This document shows positions 25,138 to 33,461 of a stretch of 64,000 bases of DNA, one piece after another. Origin of the DNA: Sporosarcina sp. PTS2304 (GTDB taxonomy: Bacteria > Bacillota > Bacilli > Bacillales_A > Planococcaceae); the NCBI RefSeq assembly GCF_003351785.1, contig NZ_CP031230.1, forward strand, positions 62,001 to 126,000, read 5' to 3'. The position numbers and the translations under genes were made by a program. The first letter of the stretch is position 1. Each line of letters opens with the position of its first letter. The notes under the pieces were generated by a model, which was given only the letters and a program-made list of their open reading frames with translations, had not been told where the DNA came from and made no database searches.

Positions 25138-28100
25138 TTATTTAATTTTAAATGTTTGAAGTAAGGACTTTTTCAGGAATTCCTTATTTTTTGTATTTCC
25201 TTTAAACTGTCGATCGATATGAAGCGTATATTGCTTGCCACGGGTGTAAGCAGTTTTGGGAACGACGTATATCGTTTTTCCATCATTACTCATTTGCAGT
25301 TCAGTTTCGACTTTTTGATTGGTCGTATCATCCGTGACGAAGATCAAACCAGAATATAGGGCTTCGCGATCTACTCTAGCATTAAATTTTACAGACAATA
25401 CTTTATGCGTATCATAAGCAGGTACGGTTTTGCTCCAATCAATCGAATGATCTGTAGGAAGTGTAGCAACAGGACTGATTTGACCATTTTTCACTACGAC
25501 TGCATATAATTCTGCATTTGTTTCTATAGTTTGTCCCGCTTGATATTCTGTCCACTTAAGAATATCAGCAGGAGAGGCATCTATTACGTAATTGCTAAGT
25601 GCCGGCTTAGCACCGGTTTGAGCACTACGAACAAAAGAGATATCTTTACTGCTTGTTGTATAGTAAATCTTAATCGCTGGATCTTTTGCAGATGTATTCA
25701 ATTTATAAGAGTTTTTGCCGTCTTTTTTAGTAGGTGCAGAAATGATAGGTGCATCTAGCTTATCGACAAGTGTGTATGCTCCAGGCTCTCTGATCAATCC
25801 AGTGATTTTAGTAGTTGTAGTAGAACTTGGTAATACGATTGTATATTGTTTTCCGTTTACCTCCATTACCTTGGCAAATACTTTTGTGCCAAATTTGGGA
25901 AGCTCTAGTTCGACTGGTTGCATGAAACGAGAGAGATTACCCCAATTTACTTCAAATGTACCTTTCGTAGGCTCAGTAAAAGTAAGTGTAGAAGAAGATG
26001 ACTCAACTACGTTACTTGCTGGAACGTGCAATTTTGTTGTAAGAGTAGAAAACGTAATTCCTTTCTCCATCGCTTCAGTTCTCTCTGCAGCAGTTAAAGA
26101 ATGAGTTGGTTGACTAGTGGAAAGCACAATGTTCTTTTCGATAGGTTTCGCTACAGTGGTGCTCTCTTTAGCTACTGTCACTTTTACTGTATAAATTCTC
26201 GATGGTGTGTTATCTGTACTTCTCACTGTATATATCACATCATTTGTAAAATTAGTTTTCTTTTCAGGATCCGGTGAAATTGTACCGATAATTGTCATGA
26301 CAGGAGTCAAGCTTGTGAGTAATGTTCCTTTAGGTACAGTCACAGAAATTGTGCCTGTATTCGGACCTGTGTTGTGATCGATGACACTGATCGCATCTAC
26401 TTCTTTAAAGTTGAAATCAGTAATTTGGGCTGTAGTTTTCACTTCATCAAAAATACTAATATTTATCGGAAGTGAAGGTTGGCTTTCTATGCCGTTTACT
26501 GTTTGAGTGGCGTAGTAGCCAATGCCTGCTGGAACGTTTGTAAATATAGCTACAGTACCTGTTGTAACTAGCTTTGTATCCATCAGTTGATCATATGAAT
26601 TATATAATTTTACTATAGTCGGTTTAGCAGCATTAGGCAGAGTGCCGTACTGTTTGACTAGTACATTTAGTTCCTTTGTGTTGTTATTATAATTTGGTCT
26701 ATCAAGCTTTTCTGGCGCAACTGTGATTGTTCGATACTTTGGATCAGCTTCTTTTCCACGTATTGCTTTTGCGACATATTTAATAGTGTACAGACCAGGC
26801 GTTTGAATTGTGACGCTAGGAAGCTGTATCGAAGTTCCTTGAACATTAGTAATCTCGCTCACAATCGTGTCAGTCGTTGGTCCAGTAAGAACAGCGCTTA
26901 AAAATAAATATCCATCTTTACTTAATAAATAGTCATCTGCGGTCGCACCTGGATCCGTGAAACGATTGGAACTTGTGTAATATGGATCGAATGAGCTACC
27001 CATTGTTACATTAATATGTTCAGGACCTTGTAAGGTGATATAAGGTTTGTCAATATCTACAACCTCTGCTGTGTTAGATACGTTACTAGAAATCCCATTT
27101 ACTTCTTGGGTTACTCGATAACGCCCAGGACTTAAATTTTTAAAGACATAAGTAGTTTCTTTTGAATCTAAAATCTTTTCTGTAATTGGTATGTTCGTAA
27201 AGACGTCATCACTGTTCGCTTTATAAAGCTTAAGTGTAGTAGTAGTGGAACCTATTCCTACAAAAATATTAGTGACACCGATTTCTCCTTTAGTTGCAAT
27301 GCTACCGATTGCGATAACCGGCTTAGGTTTGACAATGACAGTTCTAGTCAAAGCGGGTCTAGCATTTGTAATTTTGTCCACTGCTTCATTGCCAGCCTCA
27401 TCTTTCACATCGTACGTAATCGTATAGCTTCCCGGAACCTTTTCATTCACTGTATCTCCACCGATGATTACTTGTAGCGTACCGGGAACATCTATATTAT
27501 CTTTTGCATCGTATCCAGGATCTACGAACGGTGTGCCCACTTCAATTTCCATTGTAGCAGTGCCTTTTAATTTTAATTCGGGTGGTGTCGTATCTAAAAT
27601 ATCCATTCGTTCAGAACTTTCACTTTGTACACCCCCGAATTCTTGAACTACAAAATATCCTATTCCGACAGGTACTCTTTGAAATGTAAATGAACCGCCG
27701 TTAGCTCTCACTTTTTTTTGAATGACTCTCGCATTTTCTATAGTATTACTACCACTCGGATCTTGGTACAAAGTTAACGTCGCATTGTTAAAGACGTTTT
27801 TAACTGTAATTTCACCAGTAATGTGATATTCAATAGGAGAAGTTCCATGTGTTTCTAATGTATCTTTCGTACGTTCTAACTCGATAGTTTCAGGATAGAC
27901 AATCACTTTTCGATCTATACTGGAATAGAGTGAAGGATCCGTGCAGTCAGTCGCTGTGTATCGAACAATATATTCGCCAGGATTCGGTTTCGTATTATGT
28001 CCATTAAACGTCAAATACATTATATTCAAACTAATCTTTACCCCAGGTGTACAAGATATCGGCTCTGTCCGTTGAGTAGTAGTACCATTTTTGTCCGTTA

Positions 28101-29043
28101 TGTTGACACCAAATTCTGTATACGTGTCTTGAGAAGATTTATTATGGTGCAGCTCAATAGTGGCAGGACCTTCTAATTCAAGAATAGGCTTTTGTTGATT
28201 TTTTATGACGAGTTCATTTGATAGTTCACTTTCTAAAGTATCTTCCACCTGTCTTACAGTGTAAACTCCCGCACGTAAGCCATCGAATTTATGTATTACA
28301 CCGGTAGAAGGCATACGTTTTTCTTCTATCCCTAGTTCACCTTCATTTTCAGCGCGGTACAGAATAAGCATATTTTCTTTTTTTGTATTAACAACAGTTA
28401 ATTCGCCCAAGTTATTAGTTGCGCCTGAATCTTTTGGTGATTGAATAGTAACTTTGTCAGGTTTTACACTGACGAGGCCGGATGGAGTACTTTCTGCTCT
28501 GTTAAATGTTTGTGTTACCCGATAAGCTTTGTTCGCATCAATGCCATCAAAAATTACCTCTCTATTAGCATCTACAGCTTTAGATTGGTAAGGAGTAGTA
28601 CTACCCGGCTTGTAAAGATTTACTGTACTCCCTATCATTGCTTCTTTCACAATTAACTGATAAGGACTACTTTCAAAAGTAGTTAAGGCTTTCGGTTTGA
28701 CTGTTATAACGGGCGATATTTCAGTAATGGTGTTACTCATACCTTCACTATCTACTATAGTTTTTGCAGCTTCAACTACGTAAAGTCCTGGAGAAACGTC
28801 AGTGAACTCGGACTCGCTTCCTAAGACATTCCCTATCTGAGCATTAGTATCCTTGTCACGTAAAATGATTTGCCATAGATTATTCCCACCGTTCATAGTA
28901 ACAGATATATTAGCCTTATCGTTTGTCTCTACCTCTACAGTCGACGGGACACTTCCAGAAAAACTAGATGCGACACTCGGTAGCGGACCAAGCGTCGTGA
29001 ATACTAACAAAAAAGATAAGAACGCACAAAAAAACTTGTTCAT
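25138..29043 (-). CDS. Giant secreted multi-domain protein with repeated Ig-like modules
   Basis: The start is ATG 29043, 9 bases after AGGAAGGA; the TTG at 29052 touches that site. The 1301-residue protein has a signal peptide. About six copies of a beta-sandwich repeat follow with the pattern LY...G.Y.VTQ..NG.eS, for example RYRVTQEVNGISS and GYYATQTVNGIES. Between them lie DUF5011/Big_3-type domains (FVDPGYDAKDN, GSYTITYDVKDEAGNEA). Later come a DUF5018-like domain, a chitobiase C-terminal-like segment (YKLNTSAKDPAIKIYYTTS) and a final Big_5 module ending QTFKIK. No anchor is seen. It forms a minus-strand pair with the next gene. A structural or adhesive role is inferred. Confidence 0.78.
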   Translation of the reverse strand: MNKFFCAFLSFLLVFTTLGPLPSVASSFSGSVPSTVEVETNDKANISVTMNGGNNLWQIILRDKDTNAQIGNVLGSESEFTDVSPGLYVVEAAKTIVDSEGMSNTITEISPVITVKPKALTTFESSPYQLIVKEAMIGSTVNLYKPGSTTPYQSKAVDANREVIFDGIDANKAYRVTQTFNRAESTPSGLVSVKPDKVTIQSPKDSGATNNLGELTVVNTKKENMLILYRAENEGELGIEEKRMPSTGVIHKFDGLRAGVYTVRQVEDTLESELSNELVIKNQQKPILELEGPATIELHHNKSSQDTYTEFGVNITDKNGTTTQRTEPISCTPGVKISLNIMYLTFNGHNTKPNPGEYIVRYTATDCTDPSLYSSIDRKVIVYPETIELERTKDTLETHGTSPIEYHITGEITVKNVFNNATLTLYQDPSGSNTIENARVIQKKVRANGGSFTFQRVPVGIGYFVVQEFGGVQSESSERMDILDTTPPELKLKGTATMEIEVGTPFVDPGYDAKDNIDVPGTLQVIIGGDTVNEKVPGSYTITYDVKDEAGNEAVDKITNARPALTRTVIVKPKPVIAIGSIATKGEIGVTNIFVGIGSTTTTLKLYKANSDDVFTNIPITEKILDSKETTYVFKNLSPGRYRVTQEVNGISSNVSNTAEVVDIDKPYITLQGPEHINVTMGSSFDPYYTSSNRFTDPGATADDYLLSKDGYLFLSAVLTGPTTDTIVSEITNVQGTSIQLPSVTIQTPGLYTIKYVAKAIRGKEADPKYRTITVAPEKLDRPNYNNNTKELNVLVKQYGTLPNAAKPTIVKLYNSYDQLMDTKLVTTGTVAIFTNVPAGIGYYATQTVNGIESQPSLPINISIFDEVKTTAQITDFNFKEVDAISVIDHNTGPNTGTISVTVPKGTLLTSLTPVMTIIGTISPDPEKKTNFTNDVIYTVRSTDNTPSRIYTVKVTVAKESTTVAKPIEKNIVLSTSQPTHSLTAAERTEAMEKGITFSTLTTKLHVPASNVVESSSSTLTFTEPTKGTFEVNWGNLSRFMQPVELELPKFGTKVFAKVMEVNGKQYTIVLPSSTTTTKITGLIREPGAYTLVDKLDAPIISAPTKKDGKNSYKLNTSAKDPAIKIYYTTSSKDISFVRSAQTGAKPALSNYVIDASPADILKWTEYQAGQTIETNAELYAVVVKNGQISPVATLPTDHSIDWSKTVPAYDTHKVLSVKFNARVDREALYSGLIFVTDDTTNQKVETELQMSNDGKTIYVVPKTAYTRGKQYTLHIDRQFKGNTKNKEFLKKSLLQTFKIK

Positions 29044-29058
29044 ACTATTCAATCCTTC

Positions 29059-29664
29059 CTATTTCACCTCATAATATTGTGTTTCTATTACATGTTTAGT
29101 TTCATCCATCACTCGGATCGTTATTAAATCCCCTTGCAATAAACCGATTTGCCCTTTCGAAAATGAATCTACGCCGTTGCGAATGAACATAACCGGAGTT
29201 GCGCTATTCACAGCATAGGAAGCGTATGCTACTTCGGGAGTGACAGTAATAGAGATGGTAGTCGCTAAAGAATTCATCGTAGCCGAAATGTTTTTTATAT
29301 ACGTACCGATTATTTCAAATTCTTTTGTCACATTTTTGTTTAATACGTTTCCAGAACTAGATTCAAAATTAGCAGGAATCGTCAATATATACCGTTCACC
29401 AAACAAGTATGGATTTTTTGGTTTAACTATAACTTTCTCTGAATCTGCCGATAGAAATAGAGATAGCTTTTTACCTTTTGATTGCACGTTGATTCTTTCT
29501 AAGTTCACTGTTTGATTGGAAACATCTTTATTAAATGTAATCGTCCACGGCTTCATGGGATCAGTAATGGGGTGACTCGTTGTTGCGAAGGTTGTATGAG
29601 TAGTAAATAAACCACTCACTAGAAAACCGATGCAAACAAGGGAAGAGAGTAAACGTATTCGCAT
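29059..29664 (-). CDS. Small secreted Big_5 Ig-like protein
   Basis: The start is ATG 29664, 8 bases after AAAGGAG, which gives a clean signal peptide (MRIRLLSSLVCIGFLVSG to about FATT); the longer frame from 29721 has no site. The 201-residue protein has one Big_5/SbsA-like module (KPWTITFNKDVSNQTVNLER to TKEFEI) directly after the signal peptide, then a second beta-rich domain. The first module is closely like the C-terminus of the transglutaminase-like protein at 1.5-3.3 kb (PWTITFN). It is co-transcribed with the giant protein gene 15 bases downstream. Confidence 0.7.
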   Translation of the reverse strand: MRIRLLSSLVCIGFLVSGLFTTHTTFATTSHPITDPMKPWTITFNKDVSNQTVNLERINVQSKGKKLSLFLSADSEKVIVKPKNPYLFGERYILTIPANFESSSGNVLNKNVTKEFEIIGTYIKNISATMNSLATTISITVTPEVAYASYAVNSATPVMFIRNGVDSFSKGQIGLLQGDLITIRVMDETKHVIETQYYEVK

Positions 29665-29759
29665 AGCAAAATCTCCTTTTAATGTGTTGGTAAGTCGCAA
29701 AGACAAACTGTTTAAAGACAAGTAAGTCCTATCTATATTATCGGGAAGGAAGTTGAAAA

Positions 29760-32639
29760 ATGAAGATACATTTGAAAGTCATTGCGGTGATTTCATTAGT
29801 AGCTGTTGCAGTGCTATTCAAACATCCGCTCGTTACAGAGGCTGCGAATGAGTACACAAATCAAAGTTGTGGATTGGATCACGGACGCGATATTATGTTT
29901 GTTATTCAAGATACTCCAGGAATGCAAGCGCAGGATCCTAGCCAAGAGCGTCTAACAGTTACAACGGATGTAGTTGGAACTGCCGGTACATTAGATCGTT
30001 TTGGTGTAATCGGTTTTAACGAAGAGGTCACAAAGAGCCTGCCAGTTAACTCTAACCCTTTTAAAGTGAAAGCTGAACTTCAAAAACTTAAAGAAGTATC
30101 TACTAATAATGGAATTGACGTGAGCAAAGGGCTTGCGGAGGCTATAAAGACCTTGTCTGCAACTTCTACAGCGAATGATAAAATTATCGTACTGATGACA
30201 GTTGGTACATCGATCAATAACGAAAAAGTGATAAAGTTAGCGCGGGAAGCTTATGAAAAAAATATTCAGATACATACAATAAGCTTCGGTAGCACGGCAT
30301 CTTCAATAATAGATGAAACGACGTTAAGAAATATATCAGAGGAAACAGGCGGAAATTACAATCCTTGGGTAAATGCAGCTTATTTGAAAAATTTATTGGA
30401 AAATCTACAGCAGCAACTTGCTAATTTTCCAGGTCGTGAACTTCGCAGTGATTGGAAGTTAACTAGTGACGTAACAGAAGCAAAGGGACTTCTAGTGCAT
30501 GAGAATGTTAAAATCGATTTGAATGGTTATAACTTGACTGTAAATGAGGATTTGGTGCTGTTAAAATGTGCAGAAGTACGAGTGGTCAACGGAAAAACTC
30601 TCCAAGCTAAAAATATTGAGCAGAAATCTGCATCAACTATTCGATTGAACAATAGTCAATTACAGGCTACGAACAAGTTAACGTCAGATGGTCAAATTAT
30701 TGTCAATGGAGACTATAAAGGACCAGCGATTTCAGAAATAATAACGGAAGAATACAATCAGCGAATTCACGGGTACTTGAATGTGAATGGTCAATCAGCA
30801 ACGTTTGCATCTACTGTTTTGCAAGAAGGAAAAGTAGACTTGCATGGCGGTATGTTTCATGCGAAAAGCAATCTACAGCAAAAAGGCCGATTCAATGTAC
30901 AAGAGGGCACATTACGAGTAGATGGGAATTTAACGATCAACGGAGGACCTTTACTCGATGATGCTTTTTTAGAAAATAAATCGTTAGACGTAGGCGGAGG
31001 GTTAGTGCAAGTCGGTTCGAAAGATGAAATGGCTGTAACAAGAAATTCTGGAAATGTTATACAAGAGAACGGACAGTTATTCGTCAACCACGGTACAGTA
31101 GATATTTATGGCGATTATTTAATTAAAGACGGTTGGTTAACGATGATCAAAGGCTCAATGGATACAGCAACTCCACAATATAGTAAGGGAGACGGTGACT
31201 TCGTTCACGTTCATGGGAATTTCTCTACTGCGAGCAAAAGAAATCATGCGACGCGTCACTATATACAACTAGGCAAACAAATGAATGATCAAGGGCATTT
31301 AACGGATGGAGTACTTAAAGTAGAAGGTACGTTTACGCAAACAGGAAACGGTGAAGGGCATCCGATTTACAGTGATCGAGCGATGAATTATGAAAAAGAT
31401 TATAGCCGCTACAATTTTCATGCAGAAGGACGGCATAAAGTGGCGATGATGAATCAGCAAACAATTCGTGTTGCTGGTACTGGTTTCACATTTAACTTGT
31501 TGGAGCTTCATGGAAAGTTACAACAGTATCCAATGAAAGGACCAGTGCTTTGGAATAAGTTAAATGAAGTAGAAAAATCATCAAATGCGCTTTTAGCTAG
31601 TTTAACAATAAATGATGAGTCAGTTGTTGGTTTTACACCGAGTAACTTTAATTACTTTAACCATGCAGTATCCGGTGATAGCTTTCCAACAGGTGGTGCT
31701 CAAACAGTAAAAGTAGATGCACGACCACAAGACCGCAACGCTACAATTACAATTTTGAATCGTACAGTCGCAGCCAATGGTGTGGGAGAAGTAAAGGTTC
31801 AGGTAACAGCTGCTGACGGTGAGACCAAATCAGTATATACGGTCAGCATAATCGTTGGATCAAGTTCAAACAGTAAAGTAACATCTATTAAATTAGATCG
31901 TAAAGAGATTTTGTTTAATAAAGATGGTAACAATGAGTATAAACCTAAAAATATTGCCATTGGTTATACAGTGTATCCAACAAACGCTGCCAATCAACAG
32001 GTGAATTGGGTATCTACTAATCCAACGGTTGCTAAGGTGAACCCTAGTGGAATTGTTACGCCACTTACACCTGGTGAAACGAGCATCGTAGCGACTACCG
32101 TTGACGGTGGCTTTATCGATTCGGCTACGGTAAGAGTGTTGAATCCGAATGATTTACTACAAGGTATTAAGACATTAGAGGACTTTGTTAGTGATAATAA
32201 TCGCTTTGATAAAATTATGAGTGGTTTATATGACTTGAAAAAAATAGGCTTTGTCGTTCCGGGTTTATACATTGAAAAATTAACATTCACGACTTCAGGT
32301 ATATTAACTGGTGGTACAATTGATGTAAATGCTAATTCAGGCATTAGTCGTGTAGAAGTTCGTGTGAATGGAAACGTATTAGGGGCTAATAAGGTTGGGA
32401 ATCAGTTTATTTTTAATCGTGCTTCGATGAAAGTAACTGATTATGTAGAAGTGATTGCTTATGACAGCGTTTCAAATGAATTAGAACGTGTAGCGACAAC
32501 ATATCCAGTAGAATTCAAACAAAACGCTGGAGTGGCTCCAGGATACTATTCAGTCGAAATACTTATAAAAAACACTCAATTATTTAATGAGATTTTAAAT
32601 AAGTATGCACCAAGTCAACTACGCTTCATCGCAAACTAA
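29760..32639 (+). CDS. Secreted VWA-domain protein with beta-solenoid and BIG2 domain
   Basis: ATG 29760 behind GGAAGGA. The 959-residue protein has a signal peptide and then, about residues 40-225, a von Willebrand A domain (GRDIMFVIQDTPGM, KIIVLMTVGTSINN, IHTISFGSTASS). The metal-site signature DxSxS is replaced by DTPGM, and the later Asp of the usual TDG is missing, so normal metal-dependent binding is doubtful. Residues about 240-560 form a beta-solenoid (LDLNGYNLTV-type rungs such as VNGDYKGPA and LRVDGNLTINGG). A cadherin-like domain, a BIG2 domain (YPTNAANQQVNWVSTNPTVAKV) and a C-terminal Ig-like region follow. It is transcribed divergently from the 29664 gene and starts a three-gene run with the cohesin and dockerin genes. 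Confidence 0.8.
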   Translation: MKIHLKVIAVISLVAVAVLFKHPLVTEAANEYTNQSCGLDHGRDIMFVIQDTPGMQAQDPSQERLTVTTDVVGTAGTLDRFGVIGFNEEVTKSLPVNSNPFKVKAELQKLKEVSTNNGIDVSKGLAEAIKTLSATSTANDKIIVLMTVGTSINNEKVIKLAREAYEKNIQIHTISFGSTASSIIDETTLRNISEETGGNYNPWVNAAYLKNLLENLQQQLANFPGRELRSDWKLTSDVTEAKGLLVHENVKIDLNGYNLTVNEDLVLLKCAEVRVVNGKTLQAKNIEQKSASTIRLNNSQLQATNKLTSDGQIIVNGDYKGPAISEIITEEYNQRIHGYLNVNGQSATFASTVLQEGKVDLHGGMFHAKSNLQQKGRFNVQEGTLRVDGNLTINGGPLLDDAFLENKSLDVGGGLVQVGSKDEMAVTRNSGNVIQENGQLFVNHGTVDIYGDYLIKDGWLTMIKGSMDTATPQYSKGDGDFVHVHGNFSTASKRNHATRHYIQLGKQMNDQGHLTDGVLKVEGTFTQTGNGEGHPIYSDRAMNYEKDYSRYNFHAEGRHKVAMMNQQTIRVAGTGFTFNLLELHGKLQQYPMKGPVLWNKLNEVEKSSNALLASLTINDESVVGFTPSNFNYFNHAVSGDSFPTGGAQTVKVDARPQDRNATITILNRTVAANGVGEVKVQVTAADGETKSVYTVSIIVGSSSNSKVTSIKLDRKEILFNKDGNNEYKPKNIAIGYTVYPTNAANQQVNWVSTNPTVAKVNPSGIVTPLTPGETSIVATTVDGGFIDSATVRVLNPNDLLQGIKTLEDFVSDNNRFDKIMSGLYDLKKIGFVVPGLYIEKLTFTTSGILTGGTIDVNANSGISRVEVRVNGNVLGANKVGNQFIFNRASMKVTDYVEVIAYDSVSNELERVATTYPVEFKQNAGVAPGYYSVEILIKNTQLFNEILNKYAPSQLRFIAN

Positions 32640-32644
32640 CAACT

Positions 32645-32683
32645 AGGAGGTAGGGCGTACACAGGTGCGCCCATACATCATTT
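32645..32683 (+). promoter_or_regulatory. Ribosome binding site separated from start by a hairpin
   Basis: AGGAGGT (32645-32651) lies 32 bases from ATG 32684, too far for normal use. Between them GGGCGTAC (32653-32660) and GTGCGCCC (32665-32672) can form an 8-bp stem with an ACAG loop. Folding it would bring the site to about 12-13 bases from the start. No in-frame start codon lies closer. Confidence 0.5.
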
Positions 32684-33451
32684 ATGAAAAATATCAAAAC
32701 ACTCATATGGCTAAGTATTCTACTGCTACTTATACCAGCGATTCCAACGCAAGCAGCTACTAATCAAACAGCAGTAGGTGTATCATCCGCTTTTCTCGAA
32801 AGGACAGGCGTCGTAAACTTATCTGTATTCATCAGTAGTGATGAAAAGATTGCTGGAGGTTCTCTAGACATATTGTATGACACGGAAAAATTACGAATAA
32901 ATGCAACTGATGCCAACATGACAAATGCACTATCATCTTATTTAACATCAGGAGGCAGTGACGGGGCGGGAACAATTTCCTTGTCATTTGCAAAAGCTAC
33001 AGGAAGTGTAGTCGACAGCACCGTTATGGAAATAAAAGCTACTGTGCTTGCCGGCGGTTCGGGTCAAGTGAATGAGCTTACGTTAGCCAATGTTGAACTG
33101 TATACAGAGCAAGGTAAAAAGATTACAGCACAACTGATTGATGGGCAAATAAAACCGTTTGAAGGAAAAGAAGAAACATATACTAAACCTGTAACGGGCA
33201 ATAAGTCTTGGGTCATTACTTTGAGTACTCCATATAATCCGGCAACTTTGAACGCGCAGGCAGTGAGCATGAAGCGTGGTTCGTATGTAGTACCAGTAGA
33301 AGTGGAAGTAGTGAGCGCAAAGCAGTTCCGAGTAAAACCTGTAGAAACGTATACACGCGGAACATACACAATGGATATTACCGATCAACTCCGTTCAGCA
33401 AACGGTAAAAAACTAAGTCAACCTGTGCGCTTTACGTTCAAGGTAAATTGA
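32684..33451 (+). CDS. Secreted cohesin-domain protein with Big_5 module
   Basis: The 255-residue protein has a signal peptide (to about PTQAA). A cohesin-like domain spans about residues 28-155: VNLSVFISSDEKIAGGSLDILYD, LRINATD, then GTISLSFAKATGSVVDSTVMEIKATV, the strand order of cohesins. It is followed by a Big_5-type module (KSWVITLS to VRFTFKVN) like those ending its neighbours. Cohesins bind dockerins, and the next gene encodes a dockerin-like segment, 10 bases downstream. An assembly role is therefore likely, although the fold could also belong to the wider cohesin/Ig superfamily without dockerin binding. Confidence 0.75.
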   Translation: MKNIKTLIWLSILLLLIPAIPTQAATNQTAVGVSSAFLERTGVVNLSVFISSDEKIAGGSLDILYDTEKLRINATDANMTNALSSYLTSGGSDGAGTISLSFAKATGSVVDSTVMEIKATVLAGGSGQVNELTLANVELYTEQGKKITAQLIDGQIKPFEGKEETYTKPVTGNKSWVITLSTPYNPATLNAQAVSMKRGSYVVPVEVEVVSAKQFRVKPVETYTRGTYTMDITDQLRSANGKKLSQPVRFTFKVN

Positions 33452-33461
33452 GGTGAGAGAT

